64,000 nt of DNA from JAEWSN01 sp942493335 (GCA_942493335.1 OW818693.1:2790001-2854000), one strand, 5' to 3'; counted from the first letter of the stretch, positions 37,285 to 45,883 are shown. Notes: generated by a model not told the origin, from the letters alone. Translations and numbers: made by a program.

Positions 37285-38400
37285 TCAAACCTCCAGATAC
37301 ATGGTGTCCGGCCGTTGTGGGTTGAAAACTTCGTTGGCCCAAAAGAGCGTCAGTAAATCTGACGTACCAGTATTCGTTATTGCGTGCGTATATCCTGCTG
37401 GAATATCGAGTACCTTCAAGTCCTCGCCTTTTACCATATAGGTGATTATTTCTTCTGATCCAACCTTCCTAAAGGTGATGGCAGCAGTGCCTTCAATAAC
37501 CAAGAACTTCTCAACTTTGCTGTGGTGCCAGTGATTTCCCCTCGTTATTCCTGGCAACGTCCTTGAGATGAATATTTGCCCCATGGATGGCGACTTGATG
37601 AATTCAGCAAGCCAACCCCGGTTATCTTGTTTCTTATCCAATGTATAGGCGAAATCATGTTCAGCAAGGAATGACAGATACGTTGCATATAATGCTCTAT
37701 TGAAACTGTCGTGGAAATCATCGATGTGTAGATCCATTCGATTCCTATGATAAAAGAATATCTTGTCCGCCAACTCACCCAGTGTCTTTTGATAGACGAT
37801 CGGCACCCTGCAATAGGTCCCTGCGATACCGGGTGTCGGTTGATCAAAGGATGCAAAAAATGCCGTGATCACATCATCGATATAGACCAATGTCAATTCT
37901 TTGTCCGGTTGATCCACTTGGAGGGGGATGCCATGCGTCATATTGTGACAGAAGGTCGCAATCACAGTGTTATAGTTGGGTCTGCTCCACTTCCCGAAAA
38001 CGTTGGGAAGGCGAAAGACATATACAGGCGCACCCGTCTCTGATTCATGGGAGAACACTGCCAACTCGGCTGCCCGCTTGCTCTGACCATAGGGATTGTC
38101 AAATTCAGCTTGGATGGAAGACGTCAGCAACAGCGGCACCTTGGGATTATACGTTTTCATCAGGGCAAGGATGGCCTCCGTAAGGCCCTGATTTCCTGTT
38201 GCATAGTCTTCTGTTGCAATGGGCCGATTAACTCCTGCAAGATGGAAGATGAAATCTGCTTGCTTCACATAGACTTCCATCTCCTGCATCGAATTCTCCT
38301 GGTCATATGTCATGATCTGAACATCTTGCCTCTGTTGAAGATGCGAAATAAGGTTCTTCCCTATAAATCCGTTAGCTCCAGTAACCAGCACATGCTTCAT
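37285..38400 (-). CDS. capF: CapF/FnlB-like bifunctional epimerase-reductase
   Basis: A 371 aa two-domain enzyme matching the length of CapF. The N-terminal SDR domain begins MKHVLVTGANGFIGKNLISH and has the catalytic Tyr and Lys in PYGQSKRAAE. The C-terminal cupin (from about residue 245) carries the metal-binding segment PGITRGNHWHHSKVEKFLVI and IPAGYTHAITNTG. It acts second in the CapE-CapF-CapG route to UDP-L-FucNAc, performing C3 epimerisation and C4 reduction. It overlaps the CapE-like gene by 4 bp and abuts the CapG-like gene, so all three are coupled. Confidence 0.94.
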   Translation of the reverse strand: MKHVLVTGANGFIGKNLISHLQQRQDVQIMTYDQENSMQEMEVYVKQADFIFHLAGVNRPIATEDYATGNQGLTEAILALMKTYNPKVPLLLTSSIQAEFDNPYGQSKRAAELAVFSHESETGAPVYVFRLPNVFGKWSRPNYNTVIATFCHNMTHGIPLQVDQPDKELTLVYIDDVITAFFASFDQPTPGIAGTYCRVPIVYQKTLGELADKIFFYHRNRMDLHIDDFHDSFNRALYATYLSFLAEHDFAYTLDKKQDNRGWLAEFIKSPSMGQIFISRTLPGITRGNHWHHSKVEKFLVIEGTAAITFRKVGSEEIITYMVKGEDLKVLDIPAGYTHAITNTGTSDLLTLFWANEVFNPQRPDTMYLEV

Positions 38401-39419
38401 TTTGTCGTCCAGCCCTTCAATTCCTCCTGGATGAACTCGAGTTCCATTAGCAGCGCTTTGATTCGATCCACAGACAGTCTGTCTGTATTATGGGAGGTAT
38501 ATTCCCAACCATAGCTGACTTCCTGATTGCCATCAATGAAATACTTGTCATAATTCAAATCCCGTCCATCCACAGGAATTCGATAGTATCCGCCTCGATC
38601 CTCAGCACGTGCCATTTCTTCCCTTGTCAGCAAGGCTTCATATAATTTTTCACCATGCCTTGTTCCAATCACATGAATCTCATTGTCTGCACCGAACAAC
38701 TCTTTGACTGCCTGAGCTAGGTCCGCGATGGTAGATGCAGGGGCTTTCTGAACTAAAATATCACCTTGGCGCCCATTGGAAAAGGCATACAAGACCAGTT
38801 CCACGGCATCCTCCAGCGACATCAGGTAACGCGTCATATTGGGATCCGTTATTGTCAATGCTTTCCCTTCCTTGATCTGTTTGACAAACAAGGGGATGAC
38901 CGACCCTCTTGATGCCATGACATTTCCATATCTCGTTCCGCATATAGTAATTCTTTTGTTGCCCAACATCTGGGATTTTGCAACCATGACCTTTTCCATC
39001 ATTGCCTTTGAGATTCCCATGGCGTTGATTGGATATACAGCTTTGTCTGTCGACAAACAAATGACCTTCTGAATGCCTTGCGCGATCGCCGCATTTAAGA
39101 CATTCTCCGTACCGAGGATGTTGGTGCGTACTGCTTCCATGGGGAAAAACTCGCAGGAGGGAACTTGTTTCAACGCTGCAGCATGAAACACATAGTCCAC
39201 TCCTTCCATGGCAGCGATCAAGCTGCTGCTTTCACGAACATCGCCAATGAAGAACTTGAGTTTCTTGCTCCGTAAAGCGTTCCTCATGTCATCCTGCTTT
39301 TTCTCATCTCTTGAGAAGATACGGATCTCTGAAATATCAGTATCCAAAAATCTTTTGAGAACAGCATTCCCGAAAGACCCCGTCCCTCCAGTGATCAACA
39401 AGGTTTTCTTCTCAAACAT
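38397..39419 (-). CDS. capE: CapE/FnlA-like UDP-GlcNAc 4,6-dehydratase/5-epimerase
   Basis: A 340 aa SDR enzyme without a membrane domain, which starts UDP-L-FucNAc synthesis by 4,6-dehydration and 5-inversion of UDP-GlcNAc. Marks are TLLITGGTGSFGNAVLKRFL, FHAAALKQVPSCEFFPMEAV, LSTDKAVYPINAMGISKAMM (Met and Lys of the SMK-type site) and GTRYGNVMASRGSVIPLFV. The C-terminal RYLMSLEDAVELVLYAF segment is also typical. It differs from the PglF-like protein at 11.8 kb by lacking the N-terminal membrane helices. It overlaps the upstream glycosyltransferase gene by 8 bp. Confidence 0.94.
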   Translation of the reverse strand: MFEKKTLLITGGTGSFGNAVLKRFLDTDISEIRIFSRDEKKQDDMRNALRSKKLKFFIGDVRESSSLIAAMEGVDYVFHAAALKQVPSCEFFPMEAVRTNILGTENVLNAAIAQGIQKVICLSTDKAVYPINAMGISKAMMEKVMVAKSQMLGNKRITICGTRYGNVMASRGSVIPLFVKQIKEGKALTITDPNMTRYLMSLEDAVELVLYAFSNGRQGDILVQKAPASTIADLAQAVKELFGADNEIHVIGTRHGEKLYEALLTREEMARAEDRGGYYRIPVDGRDLNYDKYFIDGNQEVSYGWEYTSHNTDRLSVDRIKALLMELEFIQEELKGWTTK

Positions 39420-40635
39420 CCCGTACCTCTTTCAAAAAATGTTGTATGATGATTTGATAAGATTGATCCACTGTATAATGGTTTTGCAAGAATGATCTTG
39501 CGTTCATCGCCCAGCGCTTGCGGTCTTCTTGTGCCACAATCATTTCATTGACAGCATCCTCGAACGAGGATAAATCACCAGCTTCTGTCCACAACCCGAA
39601 CTCCCCTTCCTCAATTGTCTTCTTAAGGTCGGTCGCCCTATCTGTAGCCGCCAGTACTGGTATGCCATTATCTAGATAGGATAACAACCGTGAGGGGAAA
39701 TTGGGGATCGTAAATCGGTTATCTAGAAAGATCATTCCGACATCACAGATTCTTAACAGATTTTGGTATTGTTTTGTTGGCAGCGATGAAAACATCTGAA
39801 TCCGTTCAGTCTTGAAACGATTTACATGTTCCTGTAGTCGCTGATACTCTGTCCCGCTTCCAATAAGGATAACGGATGTATTTTCTTTCTTCGCGAATAT
39901 GTTCAAACAGTCGATGATATAGTCAGCGCCCTGCGGTTTGCCTAGATTCCCTCCATAAACGAACAAAACGGAGTCCTCGGCTATTCCATACTTTTGTCTT
40001 TCCTTTTTGATATCCTGCTTGAGCATAGGCATGTATTCGCTTGGTCGTATACTGTTCGGGCATACTTCAACTTTATGACTGTCCACGTCTCGATTATGAT
40101 CACGTATGTATTCACAGTTTGCTATCGACATACACCCAATATGATCTGAGTAATGATATAACACTTTTTCTTGCTTCCTGAAAAACCTGTACGGAATGCT
40201 GTCCATCCTGAATATCCCTAGATCAACCGCATTTTGCGGAAAGATGTCCTTTAAAAGTAAATAGGTATTCGCTCTATATTTTTCTTTCATCCGAATGATG
40301 AGCTTTGAAAAGGTAATTGGAGGCGTTGAATATAGAATCAGGTCCACTTTACTTAAGTGCAAATGCTTTGCGATCGCAATTTGGAATTGCCTTTGGAGCA
40401 GAGCTGTCGATAGTCCCTTCTCGAGGATGCCTGCCTTTGTGACATTTCCAGTTTTGACACGCAAAACTTCAACACCATTTCTCACGCATTTTTCTGTTCT
40501 ATTGTTCTCTCGCCTTTCAGATTGAGTAACAACATAAACCTTATGCCCGTTTTTGACAAATTCCTCCATCAAATGTGAATACAGATTCTCATCCTGATGA
40601 TTGGGATACGCTAATGTCAAAAACAACACTGTCAT
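39412..40635 (-). CDS. GT4 glycosyltransferase, WbuB-like (probable L-FucNAc transferase)
   Basis: A 407 aa GT4 enzyme similar to WbuB-type transferases that accompany UDP-L-FucNAc genes in O-antigen loci. The segments YSTPPITFSKLIIRMKEKYR and TYLLLKDIFPQNAVDLGIF are typical. FVYGGNLGKPQGADYIIDCL, VILIGSGTEYQRLQEHVN, CDVGMIFLDNRFTIPNFPSR and SYLDNGIPVLAATDRATDL give the C-terminal donor domain. It is the first gene of the minus-strand glycan block, preceded by a possible promoter at 40675-40704. Immediate linkage to capE-F-G supports the donor assignment. Confidence 0.85.
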   Translation of the reverse strand: MTVLFLTLAYPNHQDENLYSHLMEEFVKNGHKVYVVTQSERRENNRTEKCVRNGVEVLRVKTGNVTKAGILEKGLSTALLQRQFQIAIAKHLHLSKVDLILYSTPPITFSKLIIRMKEKYRANTYLLLKDIFPQNAVDLGIFRMDSIPYRFFRKQEKVLYHYSDHIGCMSIANCEYIRDHNRDVDSHKVEVCPNSIRPSEYMPMLKQDIKKERQKYGIAEDSVLFVYGGNLGKPQGADYIIDCLNIFAKKENTSVILIGSGTEYQRLQEHVNRFKTERIQMFSSLPTKQYQNLLRICDVGMIFLDNRFTIPNFPSRLLSYLDNGIPVLAATDRATDLKKTIEEGEFGLWTEAGDLSSFEDAVNEMIVAQEDRKRWAMNARSFLQNHYTVDQSYQIIIQHFLKEVRDV

Positions 40636-40674
40636 TCTAGTTCTCCCAGCAGCAAAAAGATACGTTCTTGTCCT

Positions 40675-40704
40675 ATTGTACCAAAACCGATTGCTTGATG
40701 TACA
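40675..40704 (-). promoter_or_regulatory. possible sigma-A promoter of the capE-F-G glycan block
   Basis: On the minus strand TGTACA (40699-40704), an 18-bp spacer and TACAAT (40675-40680) precede the WbuB-like gene by about 40 nt. It sits just after the S-layer terminator, where a new promoter is needed. The -35 match is weak. Confidence 0.45.
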
Positions 40705-40712
40705 TTATGCGC

Positions 40713-40744
40713 AAAAAAAGAAGGGCAGCCGAAGCTGCCCTTCT
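40713..40744 (-). terminator. intrinsic terminator of the third S-layer gene
   Basis: On the minus strand an 11-bp perfect stem AGAAGGGCAGC with a TTCG tetraloop is followed by a run of seven T (40713-40719). It begins 18 nt after the stop codon. A smaller hairpin, CCACT-N4-AGTGG (40748-40761), lies between the stop and the terminator. Confidence 0.95.
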
Positions 40745-40761
40745 CTCCACTTGTTAGTGGA

Positions 40762-43683
40762 TTAATATGTGCCATTATACTTGGACGTATACACAGTCCC
40801 AGATGCGAGGATATTTGCATTTGCATCCTTCACATTGGTCTCCTGCTTAACAGCCGGAGTATAGGTGGTGTTTGCTGCGCTTGCCTTGATGAAGATACGG
40901 AAGGTATCGGCAGGAGCGCCTTCAACAGCACCCTTGGAAACAGACGTCACATCATAACCAGCAACTGTGTAAGTAAGGCTGGAGAAGGTCGTCCAATCCA
41001 TGGCTTCGCTATATGTAATGTCGATGTAGCCAGGGGTTGCCTTGGCCACAACGCCACCAACAGTCGCGATGTTGATCTTGACGTTGTAATCGTCGCCTGT
41101 CTTGGTCACTTCAGGAGTGATCTTGTCGGCAACAGTCGCAACGGCGCCCCATGTAAGCTTCGTTCCATAGATGGAAGCGATGCTGGACGGAGCAGTGATT
41201 GCAGATACAGAAACCTTCTGAGCGCCAGGAGTAGTGGCATCCGTGCGAATCGCATTAGCGAGCACAATGACCGCTTCCTTACCGCCAGCAGATTCCACAC
41301 CACTAATCACATAGGTGACAGCGCCAGCAGAGACAACCAGGTCGCCAGCGTTGAATCCAGTGACTTCTTTGGTGAAGGTGATCTTGATCTTTGTGGTGGA
41401 AATAGCCTCAGCCTTGTCAATCTGGAAGTTCTCAGTTCCGATAGCGGTCTTCGCTACACTCAAAGAGAGTGCAGTGTCGCCTTCGGTTACAGCAAGAGTC
41501 TTTCCATCCAAGTCTGTCACGGCAGAACCGACCTGTACAGCAGGAGCGGTGACAGCACCGTTCATGTCGATCAGGACGATCTTGTCACTGATGGCGCTAA
41601 TGGAATCGTTATCGCCCAGAGAAACATACGAAACCGAACCGGTAGAAGCAACAAGGTAATTAGCCTTCTTGACCATTTCGGTAGCGTTCATCGGCTCGGA
41701 GTAGTAGATGTAGATCTTGCCATCAGCATTGACAGCAAACGAGTCAGAGGTGATGAACGGACGGGTATTGTCGCCGACAGTGAATGTCTGGATGATGTCA
41801 GCGGTGGTTGCGTTGCCGTTCATATCTACAGCCTTCTTGATGGTGAGCTGGTAAGCTGTCGCATCGGTGAAGGGGGTGTAGGGTGTGATGGTGACAACCT
41901 TGTCAGAATAGGTAACGGAGAAGGAAACGGAAGAGCCATCAGAAACCTTCTTCAAGGTGTAGTTGGCAATCGTTTCGGCATCAGCCTTCTTCAGCGCTTC
42001 GTTAAAGGTAACCTTGAACGAGGTGTTAGCAACCTTTTCAGTAGATGAAACGGTAGGAGCCGTTGTGTCGGCGGTAACCGTAGCGGTCAGCGCGGTTTCA
42101 ACGAACTTGTTGCCGTACAGGTCCTGAATGGTCTTGTCGGTGACAGGAGCCACATAAATGGTCACTGTGCCGCCCGGCAGCTTGTTGGTGGAGAAGTCGA
42201 AGGTGAATTCATCGGTGGCGTTCGCTTCGGTCTTGGAGAAGGATTCAACTACAGCTTTGTAGGTGCCCTTCACGCTGTGTGTGACGATGATGTCGCCATA
42301 CACGGGCTTGCTGAACTTCACAACGACTTCGGACTGGGAAGCGCTCTTGATGGATGCTACCGGAGCGGTGGCGTCCTTCACGAAGGCATAAGCGATCGAC
42401 TTTTCAGCGACCTTGTTGCCGGCATAGTCAACCAAACCGTTTTTGGCGGTCACGGTAACAGTGCCTTCAACCATGCTCGTTCCAAGGGTCACTTCGACGT
42501 ACTTGTCGAGCGTGTTCAAAACAGCCTTGGTCACAGACCAGGTGTAGGTGCTGTTCTTCACTTCGAACAGGTTTGTAGCGATAGCCGCAGAAGTGACACC
42601 GCCCCAAACGGGTTCAGAGAAGTACAGACGAACGGTCTTGAGGCCAACAGCCTTGACGCTGTCGAAGGTCGGGAAGGTGTTGTCGAACACGGTGACACTG
42701 ACCTTTTGATCAGCAGTGGTCTTCGTGCCGGCCAGGTTGCGGAATCCGGACTTCACAGTGATGTCGGCGGTGCTGTTGTTGCCAAAAGCTTCGTCGCCAC
42801 CAAGCGTGAGGAGAGCGGACTTGCCATCAGCCTGAACAGTAACGTCCATGATGGTCTTGTCCTTGACAGTGTAGAGAGCCTTGTCCTTGCCATCATCAGC
42901 ATTAACAGCCTGGTTGAAGGAAAGCAGGAACTGCTTAGCATTCACGGCTACGGCGCTGTAGGTGAGGGCAGCGGCAGGAGCGGGGGTAGCAACGGTGAAG
43001 GTGAAGTTCGCGGCAGCGACGGTGGTGGCGAGAGCGCCATCAGCGACGAGCTTGTTCACGAGCTTGACGGCGGTGGGGGTGATGCCGGCAGCGTCAGCAA
43101 CGAGACCATTGTTGATGGTTTCGTAGATGACATAAGCGGCGTCGTCACGGGTCAGCTGAGCCTTCACGCCGAAAGCAACAACCTTGGAAGCAGAAAGCAT
43201 GCCAGCCATCTGCGCCTTGTCAAGGCAGTTGTCAAGGGTGATGCCGGTGTAACCCAATGCGCGAAGCATCATGGTCACGAACTGCTTGCCGGACAGGGGA
43301 GCCATCGCGGAGTAGGTGATCTTGCCATCGGCGGAAACCTTGGTGCCGTTGGAAAGCTTCGTGCTCACAGCGAAAGCGGCGGACTTCTTAGCCCAGCCAG
43401 GGATGGTGGCTGCATCGGTCACGTTGGCAAGAGCCGCAGTAACTTCCGCATCGGTCAGAGCAGCTGCAGCCGCGCTCTTGCCCATGGCACGAACGGTGAA
43501 TTCGATGCCCTGTGCGCGAGTCAGCGCAGTGTCAAGACCGGTACCGGTGGTTCCCTTCATCAGGCCGGCGGCGGTCAATTTGTCCGCCTGGGTCTGATAG
43601 GAAGCCGCCAGTGCGGGAACCATCATGGATGCCAGCAAGGCAACCGTCATGATGACCGCAATGAGCTTCTTGGAGTTTCTCAT
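40762..43683 (-). CDS. major S-layer-like protein with divergent SLH triad (paralogue 3)
   Basis: A 973 aa exported protein rich in Ala, Thr, Val and Lys and poor in Cys, typical of S-layer subunits. The signal peptide MRNSKKLIAVIMTVALLASM ends at PALA-ASYQ. Residues about 30-210 hold three SLH-like units with the same marks as the 3.7-9.8 kb pair (LTAAGLMKGTTGTG, LTRAQGIEFTVRAMG, IPGWAKKSAAFAV, LSGKQFVTMMLRALGYTG, LTRDDAAYVIYETI). The rest is Ig-like modules with YFSEPVWGG, FSKPVYGD and YSEPMNATE motifs. AGGAGG lies 7 nt before the ATG. Near-consensus promoter, structured leader and strong terminator all point to very high expression as a single-gene unit, so this is probably the main S-layer protein. 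Confidence 0.88.
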   Translation of the reverse strand: MRNSKKLIAVIMTVALLASMMVPALAASYQTQADKLTAAGLMKGTTGTGLDTALTRAQGIEFTVRAMGKSAAAAALTDAEVTAALANVTDAATIPGWAKKSAAFAVSTKLSNGTKVSADGKITYSAMAPLSGKQFVTMMLRALGYTGITLDNCLDKAQMAGMLSASKVVAFGVKAQLTRDDAAYVIYETINNGLVADAAGITPTAVKLVNKLVADGALATTVAAANFTFTVATPAPAAALTYSAVAVNAKQFLLSFNQAVNADDGKDKALYTVKDKTIMDVTVQADGKSALLTLGGDEAFGNNSTADITVKSGFRNLAGTKTTADQKVSVTVFDNTFPTFDSVKAVGLKTVRLYFSEPVWGGVTSAAIATNLFEVKNSTYTWSVTKAVLNTLDKYVEVTLGTSMVEGTVTVTAKNGLVDYAGNKVAEKSIAYAFVKDATAPVASIKSASQSEVVVKFSKPVYGDIIVTHSVKGTYKAVVESFSKTEANATDEFTFDFSTNKLPGGTVTIYVAPVTDKTIQDLYGNKFVETALTATVTADTTAPTVSSTEKVANTSFKVTFNEALKKADAETIANYTLKKVSDGSSVSFSVTYSDKVVTITPYTPFTDATAYQLTIKKAVDMNGNATTADIIQTFTVGDNTRPFITSDSFAVNADGKIYIYYSEPMNATEMVKKANYLVASTGSVSYVSLGDNDSISAISDKIVLIDMNGAVTAPAVQVGSAVTDLDGKTLAVTEGDTALSLSVAKTAIGTENFQIDKAEAISTTKIKITFTKEVTGFNAGDLVVSAGAVTYVISGVESAGGKEAVIVLANAIRTDATTPGAQKVSVSAITAPSSIASIYGTKLTWGAVATVADKITPEVTKTGDDYNVKINIATVGGVVAKATPGYIDITYSEAMDWTTFSSLTYTVAGYDVTSVSKGAVEGAPADTFRIFIKASAANTTYTPAVKQETNVKDANANILASGTVYTSKYNGTY

Positions 43684-43706
43684 GGTTAGTCCTCCTGTAA
43701 TAATTT

Positions 43707-43770
43707 GAAAGCAGGTCTGACCTTTTGCAAAACCGGATTACGCCTGCTTTCTTCCTGATAATCCGGTTTT
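43707..43770 (-). promoter_or_regulatory. 5'-leader pseudoknot upstream of the S-layer gene
   Basis: Transcript order is A (AAAACCGGATTA, 43770-43759), B (GAAAGCAGG, 43751-43743), A' (TAATCCGGTTTT, 43740-43729), B' (CCTGCTTTC, 43715-43707). A pairs perfectly with A' over 12 bp and B with B' over 9 bp. The A-B-A'-B' order is that of an H-type pseudoknot with loops of 7, 2 and 13 nt, or of two exclusive hairpins. B' ends 10 nt before the AGGAGG site, so the fold could control ribosome access or protect the mRNA. It matches no riboswitch class I can name. Confidence 0.7.
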
Positions 43771-43829
43771 GTTTACTTGGGACGTTGACTTCAGGACAGA
43801 CGGATCCGCCTATCATGAATTCTTGGGCC

Positions 43830-43858
43830 ATTATATCATTGGGGTGGGGGGGCGTCAA
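43830..43858 (-). promoter_or_regulatory. strong sigma-A promoter of the S-layer gene
   Basis: TTGACG (43853-43858 on the minus strand), a 17-bp spacer and a perfect TATAAT (43830-43835). Expected start of transcription is near 43823, giving a leader of about 140 nt. The spacer is nearly all C on the transcribed-strand reading, and GGTGGGGG upstream of the -35 pairs with CCCCCACC in the spacer, forming an inverted repeat across the -35 box. Confidence 0.85.
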
Positions 43859-43872
43859 CGAAGCACCCCCAC

Positions 43873-43889
43873 CTGTAAACAAACTGTAA
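43873..43889 (-). promoter_or_regulatory. direct repeat upstream of the S-layer promoter
   Basis: TTACAG, 5 bp, TTACAG on the minus strand (43884-43889 and 43873-43878), an 11-bp period ending about 15 bp upstream of the -35 box. Direct hexamers with this period are typical of OmpR/PhoB-family response-regulator sites. No regulator can be assigned from the sequence. Confidence 0.35.
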
Positions 43890-44380
43890 CTTGCCTGAAA
43901 CCCGCGCAACAAAAGCATTCCGACATTCGACTGGATTCGTCTTCCGCGTCAGGTCCGCCCGGCCGCCGTCATGGCTTGCACCGGGAGGCAACAGGTGCAT
44001 TCATTGGTTCTTTGTGTATTCATACCTTTTGAATTTAGCTTTGTAACACCCATATATAGAGGAACCTTCGCTTACCGGTACTTCACCCTTTTGTATCAGG
44101 TTACAGCTTTCATTCACAGGACTTTGCAACGTCTGGTGAACAACTCTGCGATGCATTTGTCTCCTGCAACCCGTGTTTACAGAATACCACACCTTCTCTG
44201 ATAATCTGTTACAGAGCGGTTTCAGAATGACGGCATCTATGATACGAAGCTGCCGGAAGCGTTTTGAAGACCAGAAAACATTCCTTCAACCATACTCACA
44301 CCCGGACCCCATTGACTGCTCCCATAGATTGCCGCCGAAGTTGATCCAGTCATTCTCCGCCTCCTGTTTCAGGCTTCACT
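43890..44380. other. intergenic region between S-layer gene and dus
   Basis: About 490 bp without a convincing gene. More TTACAG or GTTACA hexamers are scattered here (near 44050, 44100, 44175 and 44210), reminiscent of the repeat close to the S-layer promoter. Short open frames show no coding character. No clear terminator follows the dus stop at 44381. Confidence 0.4.
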
Positions 44381-45493
44381 TTATTCCTGCTTCAAACCCC
44401 TTATCAAAATCCCTTTCACGGTTTCCGCATCCTCCGCCCTATACACTTCCGCCCGAATGTGCCCGGCGTCCTTCAATCCATGAAGGTACCATGCGATATG
44501 CTTGCGCATCTCCAGCATGGCGGTATACACCCCTTTGTATTCCACCATCATGTCGTGATGGCGCAAAATGGTGGTTAAGCGCATTTCCGATGTGATCTCG
44601 TTCCATGAGGCTCCATGAAACACCCAGGGATTCCCCTGTGCCCCACGCCCAATCATGACCGCATCGCACCCGGTTTCGGACATCATGCGGTCCGCATCTC
44701 CCAGGGACTTCACATCCCCATTTCCAATGACCGGGATGGATAACGACGCCTTCAGACTGCGAATGGAATCCCAGTCTGCCTTCCCCGAATACATCTGCTC
44801 CCGGGTACGCCCATGGAGTGTAATGGCCGATACGCCTGCTTCTTCTGCGATCTTTCCGATTTCCATATAGTTCGCACAGGATGAATCCCACCCTTTTCGG
44901 ATTTTCACTGTGATCGGCTTGGCGCCTGCACGCTGTCCCGCGGCCTGAACCATTGCTTTCCCTGCGTTCTGTCCTGCATCTGGCTCTTCAGCCCGTAACG
45001 GTGCATTCCCCACGTTCTGTCTTAAATCTGGCACTTCAGCTCGTAACGGTGCATTCCCCACGTTCTGTCCTGCGTCTTGCACTGCCGCCTGCAACGCCGC
45101 CTGTACTGCGCCCCGTAGAATCTCCCGCACCAGATCCGGCTTGCACAGCAGCGCACTCCCATCCCCGTTCTTGATGATCTTCGGGGTGGGACACCCCATG
45201 TTGATATCGATCAGACAAATATCCGGCCGGCTGCAGAAATAACGGACTGCCTCCGCGATCATGTCAGGTTCGTGCCCAAAGATCTGTACGGCGCAAGGCC
45301 GCTCCATTTCATGAGTCTGAGCGATCCGAAGGGTCTCCGGGTCCCGGTGGTGCAGCGCGCGGGCGTTCACCATCTCCGTATAGACAAGCCCTGCACCCTG
45401 TTCCACACAGAGCACGCGGAACGGCCAGTCTGTAATGCCGGCCATCGGCGCCAGGAAATAGGGATTTTTGGTTGTGACTGTTCCGATTCGCAT
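44381..45493 (-). CDS. dus: tRNA-dihydrouridine synthase with a repeat insertion
   Basis: FMN-dependent reduction of uridines in tRNA. The 370 aa protein has the TIM-barrel opening RIGTVTTKNPYFLAPMAGIT, catalytic Cys101 in DINMGCPTPKIIKNGDGSAL, VKIRKGWD, ITLHGRTREQMYSGKADWD, IPVIGNGDVKS and CDAVMIGRGAQGNPW. Between LVREILRGAV and KPITVKIRKGWD there is an insertion of about 60 residues made of 16-residue repeats (residues about 130-192), absent from ordinary Dus proteins. The start at 45493 is chosen because GAGGGG lies 7 nt upstream. An ATG at 45514 has no such site. Length without the insertion would be normal. Confidence 0.93.
   Translation of the reverse strand: MRIGTVTTKNPYFLAPMAGITDWPFRVLCVEQGAGLVYTEMVNARALHHRDPETLRIAQTHEMERPCAVQIFGHEPDMIAEAVRYFCSRPDICLIDINMGCPTPKIIKNGDGSALLCKPDLVREILRGAVQAALQAAVQDAGQNVGNAPLRAEVPDLRQNVGNAPLRAEEPDAGQNAGKAMVQAAGQRAGAKPITVKIRKGWDSSCANYMEIGKIAEEAGVSAITLHGRTREQMYSGKADWDSIRSLKASLSIPVIGNGDVKSLGDADRMMSETGCDAVMIGRGAQGNPWVFHGASWNEITSEMRLTTILRHHDMMVEYKGVYTAMLEMRKHIAWYLHGLKDAGHIRAEVYRAEDAETVKGILIRGLKQE
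44950..45117. repeat. 48-bp tandem repeat inside dus
   Basis: A 27-bp core (44995-45021 and 45043-45069) recurs exactly 48 bp apart, with more diverged units on both sides. In the protein this gives 16-residue repeats built on DAGQNVGNAPLRAEVP. The reading frame stays open because 48 is divisible by three, so the copy number could vary without killing the gene. Confidence 0.8.
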
Positions 45494-45883
45494 CAGGTTG
45501 CCCCTCATTTCCATGGCATCGCCGGACGGCTACATGCCTCACAAATATCACAAAGAGGAATGGACCTCAGCCACCATTCCATCTGGAATCCCGAAAGAAA
45601 AGCCTCCCCCCGAAAAACCGGAAGAAGGCTACGACGTACGTCGTGAACATGCCGTGTCGGGTATCCGCTTGTACCACTGCCACCCCCGCCGGCTTCAGCC
45701 TGCACCGGAATGGACGCTTCCCAATCGGAACCCTTTCGAGCCGGACCTCCACGGCAACCGTGCGGATTGCTGTACCCACGGTCTGACGGTCCGGTAAACG
45801 GTTCCACCTTCCCGACCCAAGGCGCGTGCCGTTTTCACGGACGATCCGTAGGATTGGGAGAACCGGAACCGGGTGTGTGCTTT
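45494..45883. other. ssb-dus intergenic region
   Basis: About 390 bp. It holds a probable terminator for the ssb transcript (45593-45630) and a 14-bp palindrome ACGACGTACGTCGT at 45631-45644. Frames of 70 and 100 codons are open on the minus strand here but are rich in Arg, Gly and Trp in a GC-rich stretch and have no ribosome binding site, so I do not call them genes. No rpsR is found, although it normally follows ssb in this operon. Confidence 0.5.
45593..45630 (-). terminator. probable terminator of rpsF-ssb
   Basis: On the minus strand AGCCTTCTTCC can pair over 11 bp, using G-U pairs, with GGGGGGAGGCT across an 8-nt loop, followed by TTTCTTTC. It lies about 250 nt after the ssb stop. Confidence 0.6.

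Noticed and set aside
42277..43689. 470-codon open frame on the plus strand opposite the third S-layer gene
   Set aside because: It mirrors the codon pattern of the S-layer gene, has no ribosome binding site of its own and encodes Gly/His/Val-rich low-complexity sequence. It is a shadow.
44950..45117. Possible CRISPR array
   Set aside because: Repeats are 48 bp head to tail, in frame within dus, and lack unique spacers.
45505..45807. 100- and 70-codon minus-strand frames between ssb and dus
   Set aside because: GC-rich random-looking composition, no ribosome binding site, and they run through a terminator. Not S18.
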